From contig JAQVWF010000011.1 of assembly GCA_028698615.1 (NCBI GenBank), positions 1 through 64,000 of the forward strand: a stretch of DNA of 64,000 bases, written 5' to 3'. This document shows positions 43,773 to 53,550 of this stretch, piece by piece. The DNA is from Syntrophorhabdaceae bacterium (GTDB lineage Bacteria; Desulfobacterota; Syntrophorhabdia; Syntrophorhabdales; Syntrophorhabdaceae). The notes beneath the pieces are model-generated. The model had not been told where the DNA came from. It saw only the letters and a program-made list of their open reading frames with translations, and made no database searches. The translations under genes were made by a program, and so were the position numbers. Each line of letters starts with the position of its first letter. The stretch's first letter is position 1.

Positions 43773-45221
43773 CTATGGCTTCAGTTTCTTGAGCAGCAGT
43801 TCGTTGAGCAGCGCCGGGTTGGCCTTGCCTTTCGTTTCCCTCATGACCTGCCCCACGAAAAAGCCGATGAGTTTCTCCTTGCCGGCCCTGAAGTCAGCCA
43901 CTTCTTTCGGCGACCGGGCAATGACAGCGTCGATGATGCCGACTATGGCCCCCTCGTCGGATATCTGGAGAAGGCCCTTCTCCTTAACATATTCCCGGGG
44001 GGAGGCGCCGGTGCGGTATATCTCCGGGAATATCTCCTTGCCGATCTTGTTGCTGATGGTGCCGTCCTTGATAAGTGCGAGAAGTTCGGCAAGCTGTGCG
44101 GGTGTGACGGGGGAGTCCTTGGGGGAGACGTTGCCGTCCTTGAGTTCCCGCAAGAGTTCGGTCATGATGAAGTTGCTCACTGTCTTCGCCTCGGGGAAAA
44201 GCCTGAGGACGTCCTCGAAATAGGCGGCCAGTTCCCTGTCGGAGGCGAGTATCTCCACGTCATAGCGGGGAAGGCCATATTCCTTCATGAGCCGTTCCAT
44301 CTTCTCCGCGGGAAGCTCGGGCAAGGTCTTTCTTACGTTCTCCACCCATGCGTCGTCCACGATGACGGGAAGAAGGTCCGGTTCGGGGAAATAGCGATAA
44401 TCGTGGGCCTCTTCCTTGCCGCGCATGGAATAGGTGACACCCTGCTCCGCATTGAAGAGCCGCGTTTCCTGAACCACGGTGCCCCCTTTCTTGATGAGGG
44501 CTATCTGGCGGACGATCTCGTAATCGAGGGACCTCTCGATGTAACGGAATGAGTTCAGGTTCTTAAGCTCCGCCCTCGTACCGAAGGCGTCATCTCCCTT
44601 TTTCCTGACCGAGACGTTGGCATCGCAGCGGAAGCTGCCTTCTTCCATGTTGCCATCGCATATCTCCAGGTACATGAGGATATCGCGCAGCGTCTTGAGG
44701 TATGCCGTCGCCTCCTCCGGTGTCCTCAGATCGGGTTCGCTGACAATCTCCAGAAGAGGAGTGCTCGAACGGTTGTAGTCAACCATGCTGTAGCTGCTTG
44801 TCTCGATGGTGCGTTCGTGGACGAGCTTGCCCGCGTCCTCTTCCATGTGGATGCGCAGGATGCGGATGCGCTTTGTCTGACCCTCTGTGGCGATGTCGAG
44901 CCATCCGCTGCCGCAGATGGGTTCTTCGTACTGGGATATCTGGTATCCTTTCGGCAGGTCGGGGTAGAAGTAGTTCTTCCGGGCGAAGATGCTCCTGGGG
45001 TTGATGGAACAATGAAGAGCGAGCCCCAGTTTTATGGCGAACTCGACCACCTTCCTGTTGAGAACCGGCAGCGCTCCCGGCAGGCCCATGCAGGTAGGGC
45101 AGGTATGGCTGTTGGGCTGTGCGCCGAACCGCGTCGAACAGCCGCAGAAGATCTTGCTCTCCGTAAGAAGATGGGCATGGACCTCAAGACCCATCACGCC
45201 CTCGTAATTACCGTAATCCAC
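43773..45221 (-). CDS. gatB: Asp/Glu-tRNA amidotransferase subunit B
   Basis: A 482-residue GatB. It starts [20 protein letters not shown], with [28 protein letters not shown] and [20 protein letters not shown]; the C-terminal YqeY-like tail ends the protein. With GatA and GatC (not in this window) it converts misacylated Glu-tRNAGln or Asp-tRNAAsn. The start is GTG 45221, with GAGG 6-7 bases upstream. Confidence 0.95.
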   Translation of the reverse strand: MDYGNYEGVMGLEVHAHLLTESKIFCGCSTRFGAQPNSHTCPTCMGLPGALPVLNRKVVEFAIKLGLALHCSINPRSIFARKNYFYPDLPKGYQISQYEEPICGSGWLDIATEGQTKRIRILRIHMEEDAGKLVHERTIETSSYSMVDYNRSSTPLLEIVSEPDLRTPEEATAYLKTLRDILMYLEICDGNMEEGSFRCDANVSVRKKGDDAFGTRAELKNLNSFRYIERSLDYEIVRQIALIKKGGTVVQETRLFNAEQGVTYSMRGKEEAHDYRYFPEPDLLPVIVDDAWVENVRKTLPELPAEKMERLMKEYGLPRYDVEILASDRELAAYFEDVLRLFPEAKTVSNFIMTELLRELKDGNVSPKDSPVTPAQLAELLALIKDGTISNKIGKEIFPEIYRTGASPREYVKEKGLLQISDEGAIVGIIDAVIARSPKEVADFRAGKEKLIGFFVGQVMRETKGKANPALLNELLLKKLKP

Positions 45222-45265
45222 GATGCACCTCGCTCACCGTCTTCTATCGCTTACAAATGATTGAA

Positions 45266-45295
45266 ACTATACAACAGGTAACGGTGTCTTTTCAA
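45266..45295 (-). promoter_or_regulatory. sigma-70-type promoter of gatB
   Basis: On the minus strand TTGAAA (45290-45295), 18 bases, then TATAGT (45266-45271), about 45 bases upstream of the gatB start. Confidence 0.6.
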
Positions 45296-45371
45296 AACAA
45301 ATTGCCCTCTTCGGGGAAAAGGAGCCTTTCAATGCAGCCCGCTATGTGATAAGAAAAAATGGGCGTAAAAG

Positions 45372-46232
45372 ATGGCAAAAAGAAGAGGCAAAAAGAAAAG
45401 GCCGGGGAAGCTCCTGCGTTTCATCAAGATATCCATTGTTCTCATGCTCCTCCTGATACTGGGGTTCGCGGGGTTCTACATGGTCTACCCCGACGTATCG
45501 AAGCTCAAGAAACAAAACCCGGGCAAGACATCCTTCATGGAGTACCGCGAGGATGAATACCGGGCGAAGGGTAAGAAGATAAGGATACAATCGCGATGGG
45601 TTCCGCTGAAGGCCATATCCCCCTATCTTATGAAGGCCGTTCTCATAGCGGAGGACGATAAGTTCTGGTCCCACCATGGTTTCGATAGGGAGGCCATCCA
45701 GAAGGCCTTCGAAAAGAACCTCGAATCGGGCAAGTTCAAACTGGGGGGAAGCACCATCAGTCAGCAGCTCACGAAGAACCTCTACCTCACGCCTGCCAAG
45801 AACCCCGTCCGCAAGCTCAAAGAGGCGATGATCACCTGGAGGCTCGAGCGGACACTCTCAAAGAGGCGGATCCTCGAGATCTACCTGAACGTGGTCGAAT
45901 GGGGGGAAGGTGTTTTCGGGGCCGAGGTGGCTTCCCGCCGCCACTTCGGTAAGTCGGCGGCGGCACTCACCGCCGAAGAGGCGGCAAAGCTGGCAGCGGC
46001 CCTGCCCAACCCGAGACGCTACCGCGTGGACGGAACATCACGCTACGTCGAGCGCCGGGCGAAAGCCATCTACGCGATCATGGTACGAAGGGGCATCGTG
46101 ATCCCCGAATACGAGGAAGTCGTGGCCACCCAGCAGGAACCCACCGAAGGAGCTGTCCCCACGCAGCCAGCCGAAAGGGAAAGCGCCAACCCTGTAGATC
46201 CTTTGTCTACACCGGCGCCTGATGGGCAATGA
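45372..46232 (+). CDS. mtgA: monofunctional peptidoglycan glycosyltransferase
   Basis: A 286-residue GT51 enzyme. A basic N-terminus and one TM (FIKISIVLMLLLILGFAGFY) precede the catalytic motifs VLIAEDDKFWSHHGFDREAI, with the catalytic Glu, and GGSTISQQLTKNLYL, RKLKEAMITWRLER and KRRILEIYLNVVEWG. It polymerises lipid II into glycan strands. No transpeptidase domain is present. In view of the missing ftsW and ftsI functions in this dcw cluster, it is the only recognisable glycan polymerase in the window. Confidence 0.92.
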   Translation: MAKRRGKKKRPGKLLRFIKISIVLMLLLILGFAGFYMVYPDVSKLKKQNPGKTSFMEYREDEYRAKGKKIRIQSRWVPLKAISPYLMKAVLIAEDDKFWSHHGFDREAIQKAFEKNLESGKFKLGGSTISQQLTKNLYLTPAKNPVRKLKEAMITWRLERTLSKRRILEIYLNVVEWGEGVFGAEVASRRHFGKSAAALTAEEAAKLAAALPNPRRYRVDGTSRYVERRAKAIYAIMVRRGIVIPEYEEVVATQQEPTEGAVPTQPAERESANPVDPLSTPAPDGQ

Positions 46233-46243
46233 GATAAGTCTTC

Positions 46244-46681
46244 CTACATCGGGACGTCGTCTTCCATCTCGGGGACGAAATCGTCCTCGACCTGTCCCTT
46301 CGGAGCGCCGAAAGGACGGCGTTCCTCTTGAGGTTGGCCCTGCCCGCCCTGGCCCGTGGGAAGCATCTTCATGTCGGATGCGACTATCTCGTACACTTTG
46401 CGTTTGACGCCGTCGCGCCCTTCGTATTCGCGCGACTGTATCCTGCCCTCGATATAGACGAGCCTTCCCTTTTTCAGGTACTCACCGGCGATCTCGGCGA
46501 GCTTGCGCCATATGACAATGGTGTGCCATTCCGTCCGTTCCTGTTTGACGCCGGACTTGTCTTTATATGATTCCGATGTGGCCATGCGAAAGGTCGCAAC
46601 GGGCGTGCCGTCGGTTGTATACCGAAGCTCCGGGTCCGCTCCGAGCCGTCCCATGAGCAATACTTTATTGAGATTGGACAT
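46244..46681 (-). CDS. ssb: single-stranded DNA-binding protein
   Basis: A 145-residue SSB with the OB-fold start LNKVLLMGRLGADPELRYT and EWHTIVIWRKLAEIAGEYLK. A Gly/Gln-rich linker leads to the acidic tail EMEDDVPM. The standard partner-binding tip is DDIPF; here the last residue is Met instead of Phe. It stands alone with its own promoter. Confidence 0.92.
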   Translation of the reverse strand: MSNLNKVLLMGRLGADPELRYTTDGTPVATFRMATSESYKDKSGVKQERTEWHTIVIWRKLAEIAGEYLKKGRLVYIEGRIQSREYEGRDGVKRKVYEIVASDMKMLPTGQGGQGQPQEERRPFGAPKGQVEDDFVPEMEDDVPM

Positions 46682-46719
46682 TCTTCCTACCCCCTTGATT
46701 TTGACGGAAAATAATCCAA

Positions 46720-46748
46720 ATCCTATAGTATGCGGTGGAAAAAGTCAA
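46720..46748 (-). promoter_or_regulatory. sigma-70-type promoter of ssb
   Basis: On the minus strand TTGACT (46743-46748), 17 bases, then TAGGAT (46720-46725), about 39 bases upstream of the ssb start. Confidence 0.55.
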
Positions 46749-46781
46749 CGGCCTGTTAACGAGTGTGCGCGAGAGGATGTT

Positions 46782-48389
46782 TCAAAGGAGAGCTTCAAAT
46801 CGTTTGCGCAAAGTTTCTTTCGGGGTGGTGCCGCGGATGAAGTCCCAGGGGAAGGTTTCGTCGCAGGGGCGTTCGCGAAGGGCATAGAAGCTGAGGTTGA
46901 CGGAGCTTTCCCGTATGATCCGGGTGAGGCTGTCGCCCCGGGAAAGGCGTATGACCGTGTCAGCGACGCGCCGGTCGCCGCGGGAGAGGGCGGCCTGAAG
47001 AAAGCTGAACTTGATGGAATCGTGGGTGAAGTAGGTGTTGTCGATCTTTCTGAAGGCGTTCCTGAGACGGGAAATCTTCTGCTTCATCTCATCCATGTCG
47101 GCCATGGGAAGCCATTGAAAGGGCGTGGCCGGTTTTGGCACGAAGGGGCTTGCGTGAACAGTGATGTTGCCCAGGGCGCCTCGTGGGGCGCCGCGCTTGA
47201 TCATCGCGTGGCGGATGCCTTTGACCAGCCCGGGTATCTTGTCTATATCGTCCAGTGTTTCGCCGGGGAGTCCGATCATGAAATAGAGTTTAAGGTTGAA
47301 GGACTTCAGGGTCATAATGGCGTCAATGCGCGAGATCACCTCCTCATCCTTCATGGGTTTGCCAAGGAGCCTGCGCAGGCGCTCCGTTGCCGCCTCCACG
47401 CCGAAGGTGAGGGTCTTCACGTCGTCCTTGATCAGCTCGATGAGGCCGAGGGGGACCTTGTCAAGGCGAAGGGAGGGGAGGTGCACGCCTATGCCCCGGG
47501 ACCGGAGGCCGCCGACGATATCCGCAATGCGCGGGTGAAAGGAGATCCCTCCCCCGATAATACCGACGTCCCTTGCGTCCCCTACCGCGGCCTCGACATC
47601 CTCGGTCCGAAAGCCGTAGAGGTTGCCGAGAAGACAGAAAGAACAGCGCGAGGGGCATCCTCGGGTCCCTTCCACGAGGGTCATGTCGGCGAACTCGGTG
47701 TTCGATGAGGTAATGACGGACGTACCGAGGGTTTCCCCCCGGTAGCGCTCTACGGTAACGGCGAAATCGGCCGGCTCAAAGGCTTCGATCTGTCCGCCCT
47801 CGGCATGCTTCAGCGACAAATTGTCAGGGTTATAGACAAAGGGAAGCGTTTCCAGCTCACCAATGACACTTTCCTTTCCGGATGCCCGGACCGCAATGAA
47901 GCGTTCCATGAGAGAGGGGACGGTTGCCTCGATGTCGCCCATCACCATGAGATCGAAAAAGGGCGAAAGAGGTTCCGGATTGGAAATGACGCAGATCCCC
48001 CCGGCGACAAGAAGAGGGTCTTCCTTCGGCCGTTCCCGTGAAAAAGCGGGTACTTCCGAGTCTTCGAGTATTCTGAGGATATTCGGGTAGTCGAGTTCAA
48101 AGGAAAGGGTGAAGAAGGCGATCTCGAAGGAGGAAAGGGGCCGCGAACTCTCCAGCGAGACAAGGGGTCTGCCCTCCTCATAGAAGAGCCGTTCGCACAC
48201 AATATCATCGCGGTCATTCAGCGTCTTGTAAAGGATATGCGTCGCAAGGTTCGACATCCCCACATGATAGGAGTTGGGAAAAACAACAACAACGGGTATC
48301 CTGCCTCCCCATTTCTTGCGGACGGTGCCTTTTTCCCCGAGAAGGTAATCTCTTCGCTCACCGGCCTTACCTGTGTGTTTCTGAACCAT
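46782..48389 (-). CDS. B12-binding-type radical SAM protein, unknown substrate
   Basis: A 535-residue protein. The N-terminal about 200 residues resemble a cobalamin-binding Rossmann region (VVVVFPNSYHVGMSNLATHI) but without a clear DxHxxG. The radical SAM motif is in EGTRGCPSRCSFCLLG, followed by GGGISFHPRI and FMIGLPGETLDDI. The family resembles YgiQ/B12-binding radical SAM enzymes, which often modify tRNA, lipids or cofactors. The substrate is unknown. It stands alone upstream of ssb. Confidence 0.8.
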   Translation of the reverse strand: MVQKHTGKAGERRDYLLGEKGTVRKKWGGRIPVVVVFPNSYHVGMSNLATHILYKTLNDRDDIVCERLFYEEGRPLVSLESSRPLSSFEIAFFTLSFELDYPNILRILEDSEVPAFSRERPKEDPLLVAGGICVISNPEPLSPFFDLMVMGDIEATVPSLMERFIAVRASGKESVIGELETLPFVYNPDNLSLKHAEGGQIEAFEPADFAVTVERYRGETLGTSVITSSNTEFADMTLVEGTRGCPSRCSFCLLGNLYGFRTEDVEAAVGDARDVGIIGGGISFHPRIADIVGGLRSRGIGVHLPSLRLDKVPLGLIELIKDDVKTLTFGVEAATERLRRLLGKPMKDEEVISRIDAIMTLKSFNLKLYFMIGLPGETLDDIDKIPGLVKGIRHAMIKRGAPRGALGNITVHASPFVPKPATPFQWLPMADMDEMKQKISRLRNAFRKIDNTYFTHDSIKFSFLQAALSRGDRRVADTVIRLSRGDSLTRIIRESSVNLSFYALRERPCDETFPWDFIRGTTPKETLRKRFEALL

Positions 48390-48582
48390 AACGTAACCAG
48401 AATAGCATGAAACAGGTCATGAGTGATAGGTTATGGAAAAACCCCTGGATCGTCCGGGAAGAGGCTGACTCATGCAAAATGACCGATCATGAGTTACCGG
48501 CCAGGACACAGCTCGCTTCGTTTCTTGTCGTTCATCTGGTCATTGAGATTTGATTATTGGTTATTATCTTCTGGTGAGTTTT

Positions 48583-48617
48583 GAGGGGTGGCGGGACGAG
48601 AGCTTTCGCCACCCCTC
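48583..48617. terminator. hairpin after ftsZ
   Basis: GAGGGGTGGCG and CGCCACCCCTC form an 11-bp stem with a 13-base loop, 12 bases downstream of the ftsZ stop. The T-run (TTTT) is on the plus-strand side, so as a leftward terminator for the dcw operon it would lack a U-tract. The rest of the 48390-48628 gap shows nothing else. Confidence 0.5.
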
Positions 48618-48628
48618 TTTTCAGGAGG

Positions 48629-49795
48629 TTAGTCTGCCTGCTTCCTGAGGAATGTCGGAATGTCGTAGCGGTCATCATCGATGTCGATGGTGTCGCTTTT
48701 CTGCCTGATCTCTTTATAGTCGACCTTGTAGTCGATGGCCACCTTCTTTTTGATGAAGGACGGGACGTTCTCGTCGTCAAAGAGCTTGCCGCGGAGGAAG
48801 GGCTCCGTCTTGTCTTCGTCGATGACGGCGCGTTCCTCGAAGCCGGTGGCTATGACGGTTATCCTTAAGGAATCCTGCATGGACTCATCATAGACGAGAC
48901 CCCAGATGATCTTCGCATCCTCGTGGGCCTGTTCCTGAATGAGGGTGGAAGCCTCGCTGACTTCCATCAGGGTCATATCGGTGTTGCCGGTGACGTTGAT
49001 GAGAACGCCGCGGGCGCCGTGGATGGAGATGTCTTCGAGGAGCGGGCTCGATATGGCCTTCTGGGCCGCGTCGCGGGCCCTGTTCTCGCCCGTTGACTCG
49101 CCGATGCCCATGATCGCCATGCCCCGTTCGCTCATGATCGTCTTCACGTCGGCAAAGTCGACGACGACATGGCCGGATCCGACGATGAGGTCGGAGATGC
49201 TCCTGACGGCATTGAGAAGGACCTCATCCGCCTTGAGAAAGGCCTCCATGATCGTCATATGCTTGCCGCCTATGGAAAGAAGTCTCTGGTTCGGTATGGT
49301 GATGAGGGAGTCGACACGCGATTTCAGCTGAACGACGCCGTTCTCCGACTGCGTCATCCTGTCCTTTCCTTCAAAGGCAAAGGGTTTCGTGGTGATGGCC
49401 ACGGTAAGGGCCCCGACTTCCCTTGCTATCTCGGCGATGACGGGTGACGCTCCGGTTCCGGTTCCGCCGCCGAGGCCGCAGGTGATAAAGACCATGTGTG
49501 CTCCCTTGAGATGGTCCTTGATCTTGTCGACATCCTCGAGGGCGGATTTCTTGCCCACCTCGGGATTCGCTCCCGCTCCGAGACCCTCTGTCAGTTTCGT
49601 GCCGATCTGGATCTTGATGGGAGCCTTGCACGCACTCAACGATTTGATATCGGTGTTGACGGCGATGAACTCCACGCCCTGAACCCCCGATTGAACCATG
49701 TTGTTGAGCGCGTTGCAGCCACCCCCTCCAACGCCGACCACTATGAGTTTTGCCGAAAATCCGTTGCTCTCGTCCATGTAGAACATTCCACTCAC
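48629..49795 (-). CDS. ftsZ: cell division protein FtsZ
   Basis: A 388-residue tubulin-like GTPase. It has VGVGGGGCNALNNM, VNTDIKSL, the tubulin signature GLGGGTGTGASP, and the T7 loop VDFADVKTIM. The variable linker ends in the conserved peptide DIPTFLRKQAD, which binds FtsA. GTG 49795 is the likely start, with AGGAGG 6 bases before it. FtsZ forms the division ring. It closes the dcw cluster. Confidence 0.96.
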   Translation of the reverse strand: MSGMFYMDESNGFSAKLIVVGVGGGGCNALNNMVQSGVQGVEFIAVNTDIKSLSACKAPIKIQIGTKLTEGLGAGANPEVGKKSALEDVDKIKDHLKGAHMVFITCGLGGGTGTGASPVIAEIAREVGALTVAITTKPFAFEGKDRMTQSENGVVQLKSRVDSLITIPNQRLLSIGGKHMTIMEAFLKADEVLLNAVRSISDLIVGSGHVVVDFADVKTIMSERGMAIMGIGESTGENRARDAAQKAISSPLLEDISIHGARGVLINVTGNTDMTLMEVSEASTLIQEQAHEDAKIIWGLVYDESMQDSLRITVIATGFEERAVIDEDKTEPFLRGKLFDDENVPSFIKKKVAIDYKVDYKEIRQKSDTIDIDDDRYDIPTFLRKQAD

Positions 49796-49805
49796 CTCGC
49801 ACCTC

Positions 49806-51050
49806 CTAGAAGATTTCTTTAAACCAGTCTTTCATTTTCGTGAGCAGCTTCTGGTTGCTGAAGAGCTTCCTCATCGACCGCGTCGCATCGAACCCACGTT
49901 TCTTTCCTCTCCCCTCCTTGAAACCAAAAAGCAAAAGCCCCACCGCCGTTGCATAGGCGGGGTTGTTGACGACGTCGATAAGGCCTCCCACGCCTGTGGG
50001 GTCTCCCTTTCGCGCCGGCAGGTTGAATATGTTCTCCGCCATCTCCGGGAGGCCGTCGAGGTTCGAGCAGCCGCCCGTCAATACCACGCCGGAGGCGAGG
50101 AGCTTTTCCAGACCCGATTTCTTTATCTCTTCGTAGATGAGGGAAGCCACCTCCTCGACCCTTGGTTCTATGATGTCGGCCAATGTTTTGCGCTGAAGCG
50201 TCCGGGGCTTGCGCCCGCCGACGCTCGGAACCTCGATGGTTTCGTTCTGACCGACAAGGCTTGCCATGGCACAGCCATATTTTTTCTTTATCTTTTCCGC
50301 GTCATCGATGGGCGTCCTGAGACCGATGGCGATATCGTTCGTTATATTGTTGCCGCCGAAAGGCAGGACGGACGTATGCTTTATCGCGCCGCTGGCGTAG
50401 ACGGCGATATCGCTCGTCCCTCCGCCGATGTCGACGACGGCGACGCCGATCTCCTTCTCCTCGGGTGTGAGGACGGCCTCGGCGGACGCAAGCTGGCAGA
50501 GTATGACGTCGTCGACGTTGAGCCCCGCCAGTTTGCAGCACTTGATGATGTTCTGGGCGGAGGAGATGCTGCCCGTCACGATGTGCACCTTGACCTCGAG
50601 CCTCACTCCCGTTATGCCGACGGGGTCCCTGATCCCGTCCTGGTCGTCGACGATAAATTCCTGGGGGATGACGTGGATGAGTTCCCTGTCCGCAGGGATG
50701 GCCACCGCCTTTGCGGCGTCTATGGCGCGGTCGATGTCATCGGGCCGGACCTCCCTGTCCTTGACGGCCACGACGCCGTTGCTGTTGAAGCTTTTTATAT
50801 GGGCCCCCCCTATGCCGGCGAGACATGAATCGATCTTGATGCCGGCCATGAGCTCCGCTTCCTGGACGGCCTTCTTGATGGAATTTACGGTGCTGTCCAT
50901 GTTGACGACAACACCTTTGCGCAGACCCGTTGACGGGTGCGAACCGATGCCGATGATGTTGACCTGGCTTTCCGACGCCTTTCCGACGACCACGCAGATC
51001 TTTGTCGTCCCAATGTCAAGCCCCACGAGGAGCTGTTCGTCGTCCTTCAC
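49806..51050 (-). CDS. ftsA: cell division protein FtsA
   Basis: A 414-residue actin-like ATPase. It has VGLDIGTTKICVVVG, VVDIGGGTSDIAVYASGAI, and VVLTGGCSNLDGLPE. The C-terminal amphipathic end (MKDWFKEIF) anchors it to the membrane. FtsA tethers FtsZ filaments. The start is GTG 51050, just after ftsQ. Confidence 0.95.
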   Translation of the reverse strand: MKDDEQLLVGLDIGTTKICVVVGKASESQVNIIGIGSHPSTGLRKGVVVNMDSTVNSIKKAVQEAELMAGIKIDSCLAGIGGAHIKSFNSNGVVAVKDREVRPDDIDRAIDAAKAVAIPADRELIHVIPQEFIVDDQDGIRDPVGITGVRLEVKVHIVTGSISSAQNIIKCCKLAGLNVDDVILCQLASAEAVLTPEEKEIGVAVVDIGGGTSDIAVYASGAIKHTSVLPFGGNNITNDIAIGLRTPIDDAEKIKKKYGCAMASLVGQNETIEVPSVGGRKPRTLQRKTLADIIEPRVEEVASLIYEEIKKSGLEKLLASGVVLTGGCSNLDGLPEMAENIFNLPARKGDPTGVGGLIDVVNNPAYATAVGLLLFGFKEGRGKKRGFDATRSMRKLFSNQKLLTKMKDWFKEIF

Positions 51051-51054
51051 CCTA

Positions 51055-51756
51055 TCACCCCTTTCTCTCCTGGATTATGGCGCCCTTTTCGAAGCGCGCA
51101 TCGATGCATTTTATGACAAGGCCCCGCTTGGCCGCGTCCCGAAGGACTGCCATGGCCCTTTTCAATCTTTTCCTGTGGTCTTCTCTGCCGAGTATTATCT
51201 CCACTCCGTCCTTGAGTCCGAAGATGGTAAGGCCGCCGTCCCGGTAGGATACCTCCGAGATCTGTCCTTTTTTCAGGAGATCCTCGGTTATAAAACCGTT
51301 CGTCTCGTTGAAGACCTTCTTCACGTCGGACCTGTCCCGGGTGCTGATGAGATAGAGGCCCTGGACCTCATCCTTTCCAAGGAAGCGATAGGGCTCTCCT
51401 TCTTCATCGAGGACGTAAATGGAGCCGTCGCCGGCGACCCAGAGGGCAGAAGGAGTCTTTTCCCTGACGTCGATGATGATGGAGAAGGGATAGACCCTCT
51501 TCACGCTTACTTCCTTCACGAAGGGATGGGATGTGAGAGCTTCCCGGACCTTTGCCACGTCCACCTTGAAAATGCTTTCCGTGAGGTGAGGGGTTATCTT
51601 TGCCATCGTCTCCTTGTCGCCGAGCTGGCTCAAACCGTTCACCTTTATGTTCTGCAGAAAAAAGAGGGGTTCCTCCCGGGAGAACAGGTAGGCGATGGAC
51701 AGCATCGAAAGGATGCACACCGGCCCGATGAAGAGTGTGTAAAGAAGCTTTTTCAT
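51055..51756 (-). CDS. ftsQ: cell division protein FtsQ
   Basis: A 233-residue protein with one TM (FIGPVCILSMLSIAYLF), then the POTRA domain (FFLQNIKVNGLSQLGDKETM and HPFVKEVSVKRVYPFSIIID) and the FtsQ beta domain. In E. coli it bridges to FtsB/L and to FtsWI. Its retention here, when FtsI and FtsW appear altered, is notable. It overlaps ddl (ATGA). Confidence 0.9.
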   Translation of the reverse strand: MKKLLYTLFIGPVCILSMLSIAYLFSREEPLFFLQNIKVNGLSQLGDKETMAKITPHLTESIFKVDVAKVREALTSHPFVKEVSVKRVYPFSIIIDVREKTPSALWVAGDGSIYVLDEEGEPYRFLGKDEVQGLYLISTRDRSDVKKVFNETNGFITEDLLKKGQISEVSYRDGGLTIFGLKDGVEIILGREDHRKRLKRAMAVLRDAAKRGLVIKCIDARFEKGAIIQERKG

Positions 51757-52661
51757 GTCTTCAGCGATGCCCCCGTCAGTATTTCTTCGATAAGCTCATC
51801 AAATGTCCTTCCCTCGTGGGCCCAAGCCTTGGGGACGAGAGAGGTTTCCGTCATCCCCGGAGACGTGTTGATGTCGATGACGAGGGGTATGCCGTCCCTG
51901 ATGAGCATGTCTGTTCGCACGCATCCTGAGAGGCCGAAACTCCGGTAGACGTCCATGGCGATGGCCTGGGCTTTTTTCGCCACATGCCGTGATATTTTTG
52001 CGGGGACGATATATTCCGTCTTCCCCCTGGTATACTTTGATTCGAAATCGTAAAAACCGGAAAGCGGCCGCACCTCGATGACGGGAAGGGCCCTTCCGTT
52101 TATGACCGCCACGGTGATCTCCTGACCCGATACGAACTCCTCGACGACGATCTTCCTGTCATATTTCAGGGCGAGATCCATGGCGGCGGGCACGTCCTTT
52201 GTCTTGTGGACCAGAGATATGCCGATCGTCGATCCCTCGTTCGCGGGCTTGACGACGAAGGGCGGCTTCAAGGCGATCCTCTCGCCCTCTCCCGCTATAA
52301 CGTAGGCCGGCGTGGGGATGCCCGTCGCTTGGAGAATGTACTTCATAACGGCCTTGTCCATCGCTGCCGATGAACCGAGGACGCCGGGGCCCGTGTAGGG
52401 TATCCCCATGATCTCAAGGAGGCCCTGGACGGTACCGTCCTCGCCCCATCTGCCATGGAGAACGATGAAGGCGGCACCGACCTTCTCCTTTTTGAGTTTT
52501 TCGACGAGGCGTTCCCTGGCATCGATGGCGACTGCGTCATATCCCGATCTGGCAAGGCTCTCCAGAACGGCGCCGCCGCTTTTGAGGGATATTGTCCGCT
52601 CCGACGACCTTCCTCCCAGAAGGACGCCTATCTTCATATTTTTGAAGCTGTTACTATCCAT
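51753..52661 (-). CDS. ddl: D-alanine--D-alanine ligase
   Basis: A 302-residue ATP-grasp ligase. It begins KIGVLLGGRSSERTISLKSG, with LHGRWGEDGTVQGLLEIMGI, PFVVKPANEGSTIGI and DINTSPGMTETSLVPK. It makes the D-Ala-D-Ala dipeptide used by MurF. Its start overlaps the murB stop by 8 bases. Confidence 0.95.
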   Translation of the reverse strand: MDSNSFKNMKIGVLLGGRSSERTISLKSGGAVLESLARSGYDAVAIDARERLVEKLKKEKVGAAFIVLHGRWGEDGTVQGLLEIMGIPYTGPGVLGSSAAMDKAVMKYILQATGIPTPAYVIAGEGERIALKPPFVVKPANEGSTIGISLVHKTKDVPAAMDLALKYDRKIVVEEFVSGQEITVAVINGRALPVIEVRPLSGFYDFESKYTRGKTEYIVPAKISRHVAKKAQAIAMDVYRSFGLSGCVRTDMLIRDGIPLVIDINTSPGMTETSLVPKAWAHEGRTFDELIEEILTGASLKT

Positions 52662-53550
52662 TGAACCCCCAGAGCTCCACCTCTTCTTCGAGCTTTACCC
52701 CAAGCTTCGAGTGGACCTCCTGTTTTATCTTTTCAATGAGGGCCGCAATGTCGCGGGCCCGTGCGTGCCCCAGGTTCACGATGAAGTTGGTGTGTTTCTC
52801 CGAGACGCAGGCATCGCCTATGCGGTACCCTCTCAGGCCCGCCTTTTCCACGAACCACCAGGCCGATCGGCCCTGGACCGCTTTGAAGACCGACCCCGCC
52901 GAAGGGTATTCCATGGGGTGGCGTTCCTTTCTTTCCCGGTACACGCGGTCCATGTCGCTTTCGAGCTCTTCCACGTCGGCGGTCCTGAGACGGAATCTGC
53001 CGCTGATGACGCATTCATGCGGCCCCACAGGTGAGGTGCGATAGCCGAAATCCTGGGACCGGATCGCCTTTTCAATGATCTCGCCGCGTCTGTTCAGGAC
53101 ATCGATCCCGATAACGGTATCCGATATCGACTGGCCGAAACTCCCGGCGTTCATCCTGATGCCGCCGCCGACGCTGCCGGGTATCCAGTATAGTTTTTCA
53201 AGGCCTCCGAGGCCCCGTTTTGCGCACTCGCTTATGAACCTCTTCAGGGAATACCCTCCGCCTACGTCGGCGACGGCGCCATCGGGGGTTTTCTGGAAAT
53301 GAAGGCGGTTCATTTTGGTTATCCTTATCAGCGCCGCTCGTATCCCTTCGTCACTGACGACGATATTCGTACCGTTGCCCAGGAAGCGGTAGGGGGTGCC
53401 GTCGTCGGCGAGGCGCCGCACCATAGCGGAAAAATCGGCCCTTCCGGCGGGATAGAGAAGCAGCTGCGCCGGCCCGCCAACCCTCATCGAGGTGTAGCGT
53501 TTCATGGGTACCTCTGTCAGTACCGTCCCCTTTATTCCTTTCCAGTCCAT
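52654..53550 (-). CDS. murB: UDP-N-acetylenolpyruvoylglucosamine reductase
   Basis: A 298-residue FAD enzyme. It has TSMRVGGPAQLL, FLGNGTNIVVSDEG, IPGSVGGGIRMNAGSFG, and the C-terminal YPSAGSVFKAVQG with the catalytic serine. The short C-terminal domain and closing HTNFIVNLGHA fit the type IIb form. It overlaps murC by 19 bases. Confidence 0.95.
   Translation of the reverse strand: MDWKGIKGTVLTEVPMKRYTSMRVGGPAQLLLYPAGRADFSAMVRRLADDGTPYRFLGNGTNIVVSDEGIRAALIRITKMNRLHFQKTPDGAVADVGGGYSLKRFISECAKRGLGGLEKLYWIPGSVGGGIRMNAGSFGQSISDTVIGIDVLNRRGEIIEKAIRSQDFGYRTSPVGPHECVISGRFRLRTADVEELESDMDRVYRERKERHPMEYPSAGSVFKAVQGRSAWWFVEKAGLRGYRIGDACVSEKHTNFIVNLGHARARDIAALIEKIKQEVHSKLGVKLEEEVELWGFNG

Noticed and set aside
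42990-44552. Long plus-strand frame spanning mtnA and gatB
   Set aside because: It crosses two confident minus-strand genes and an intergenic repeat.
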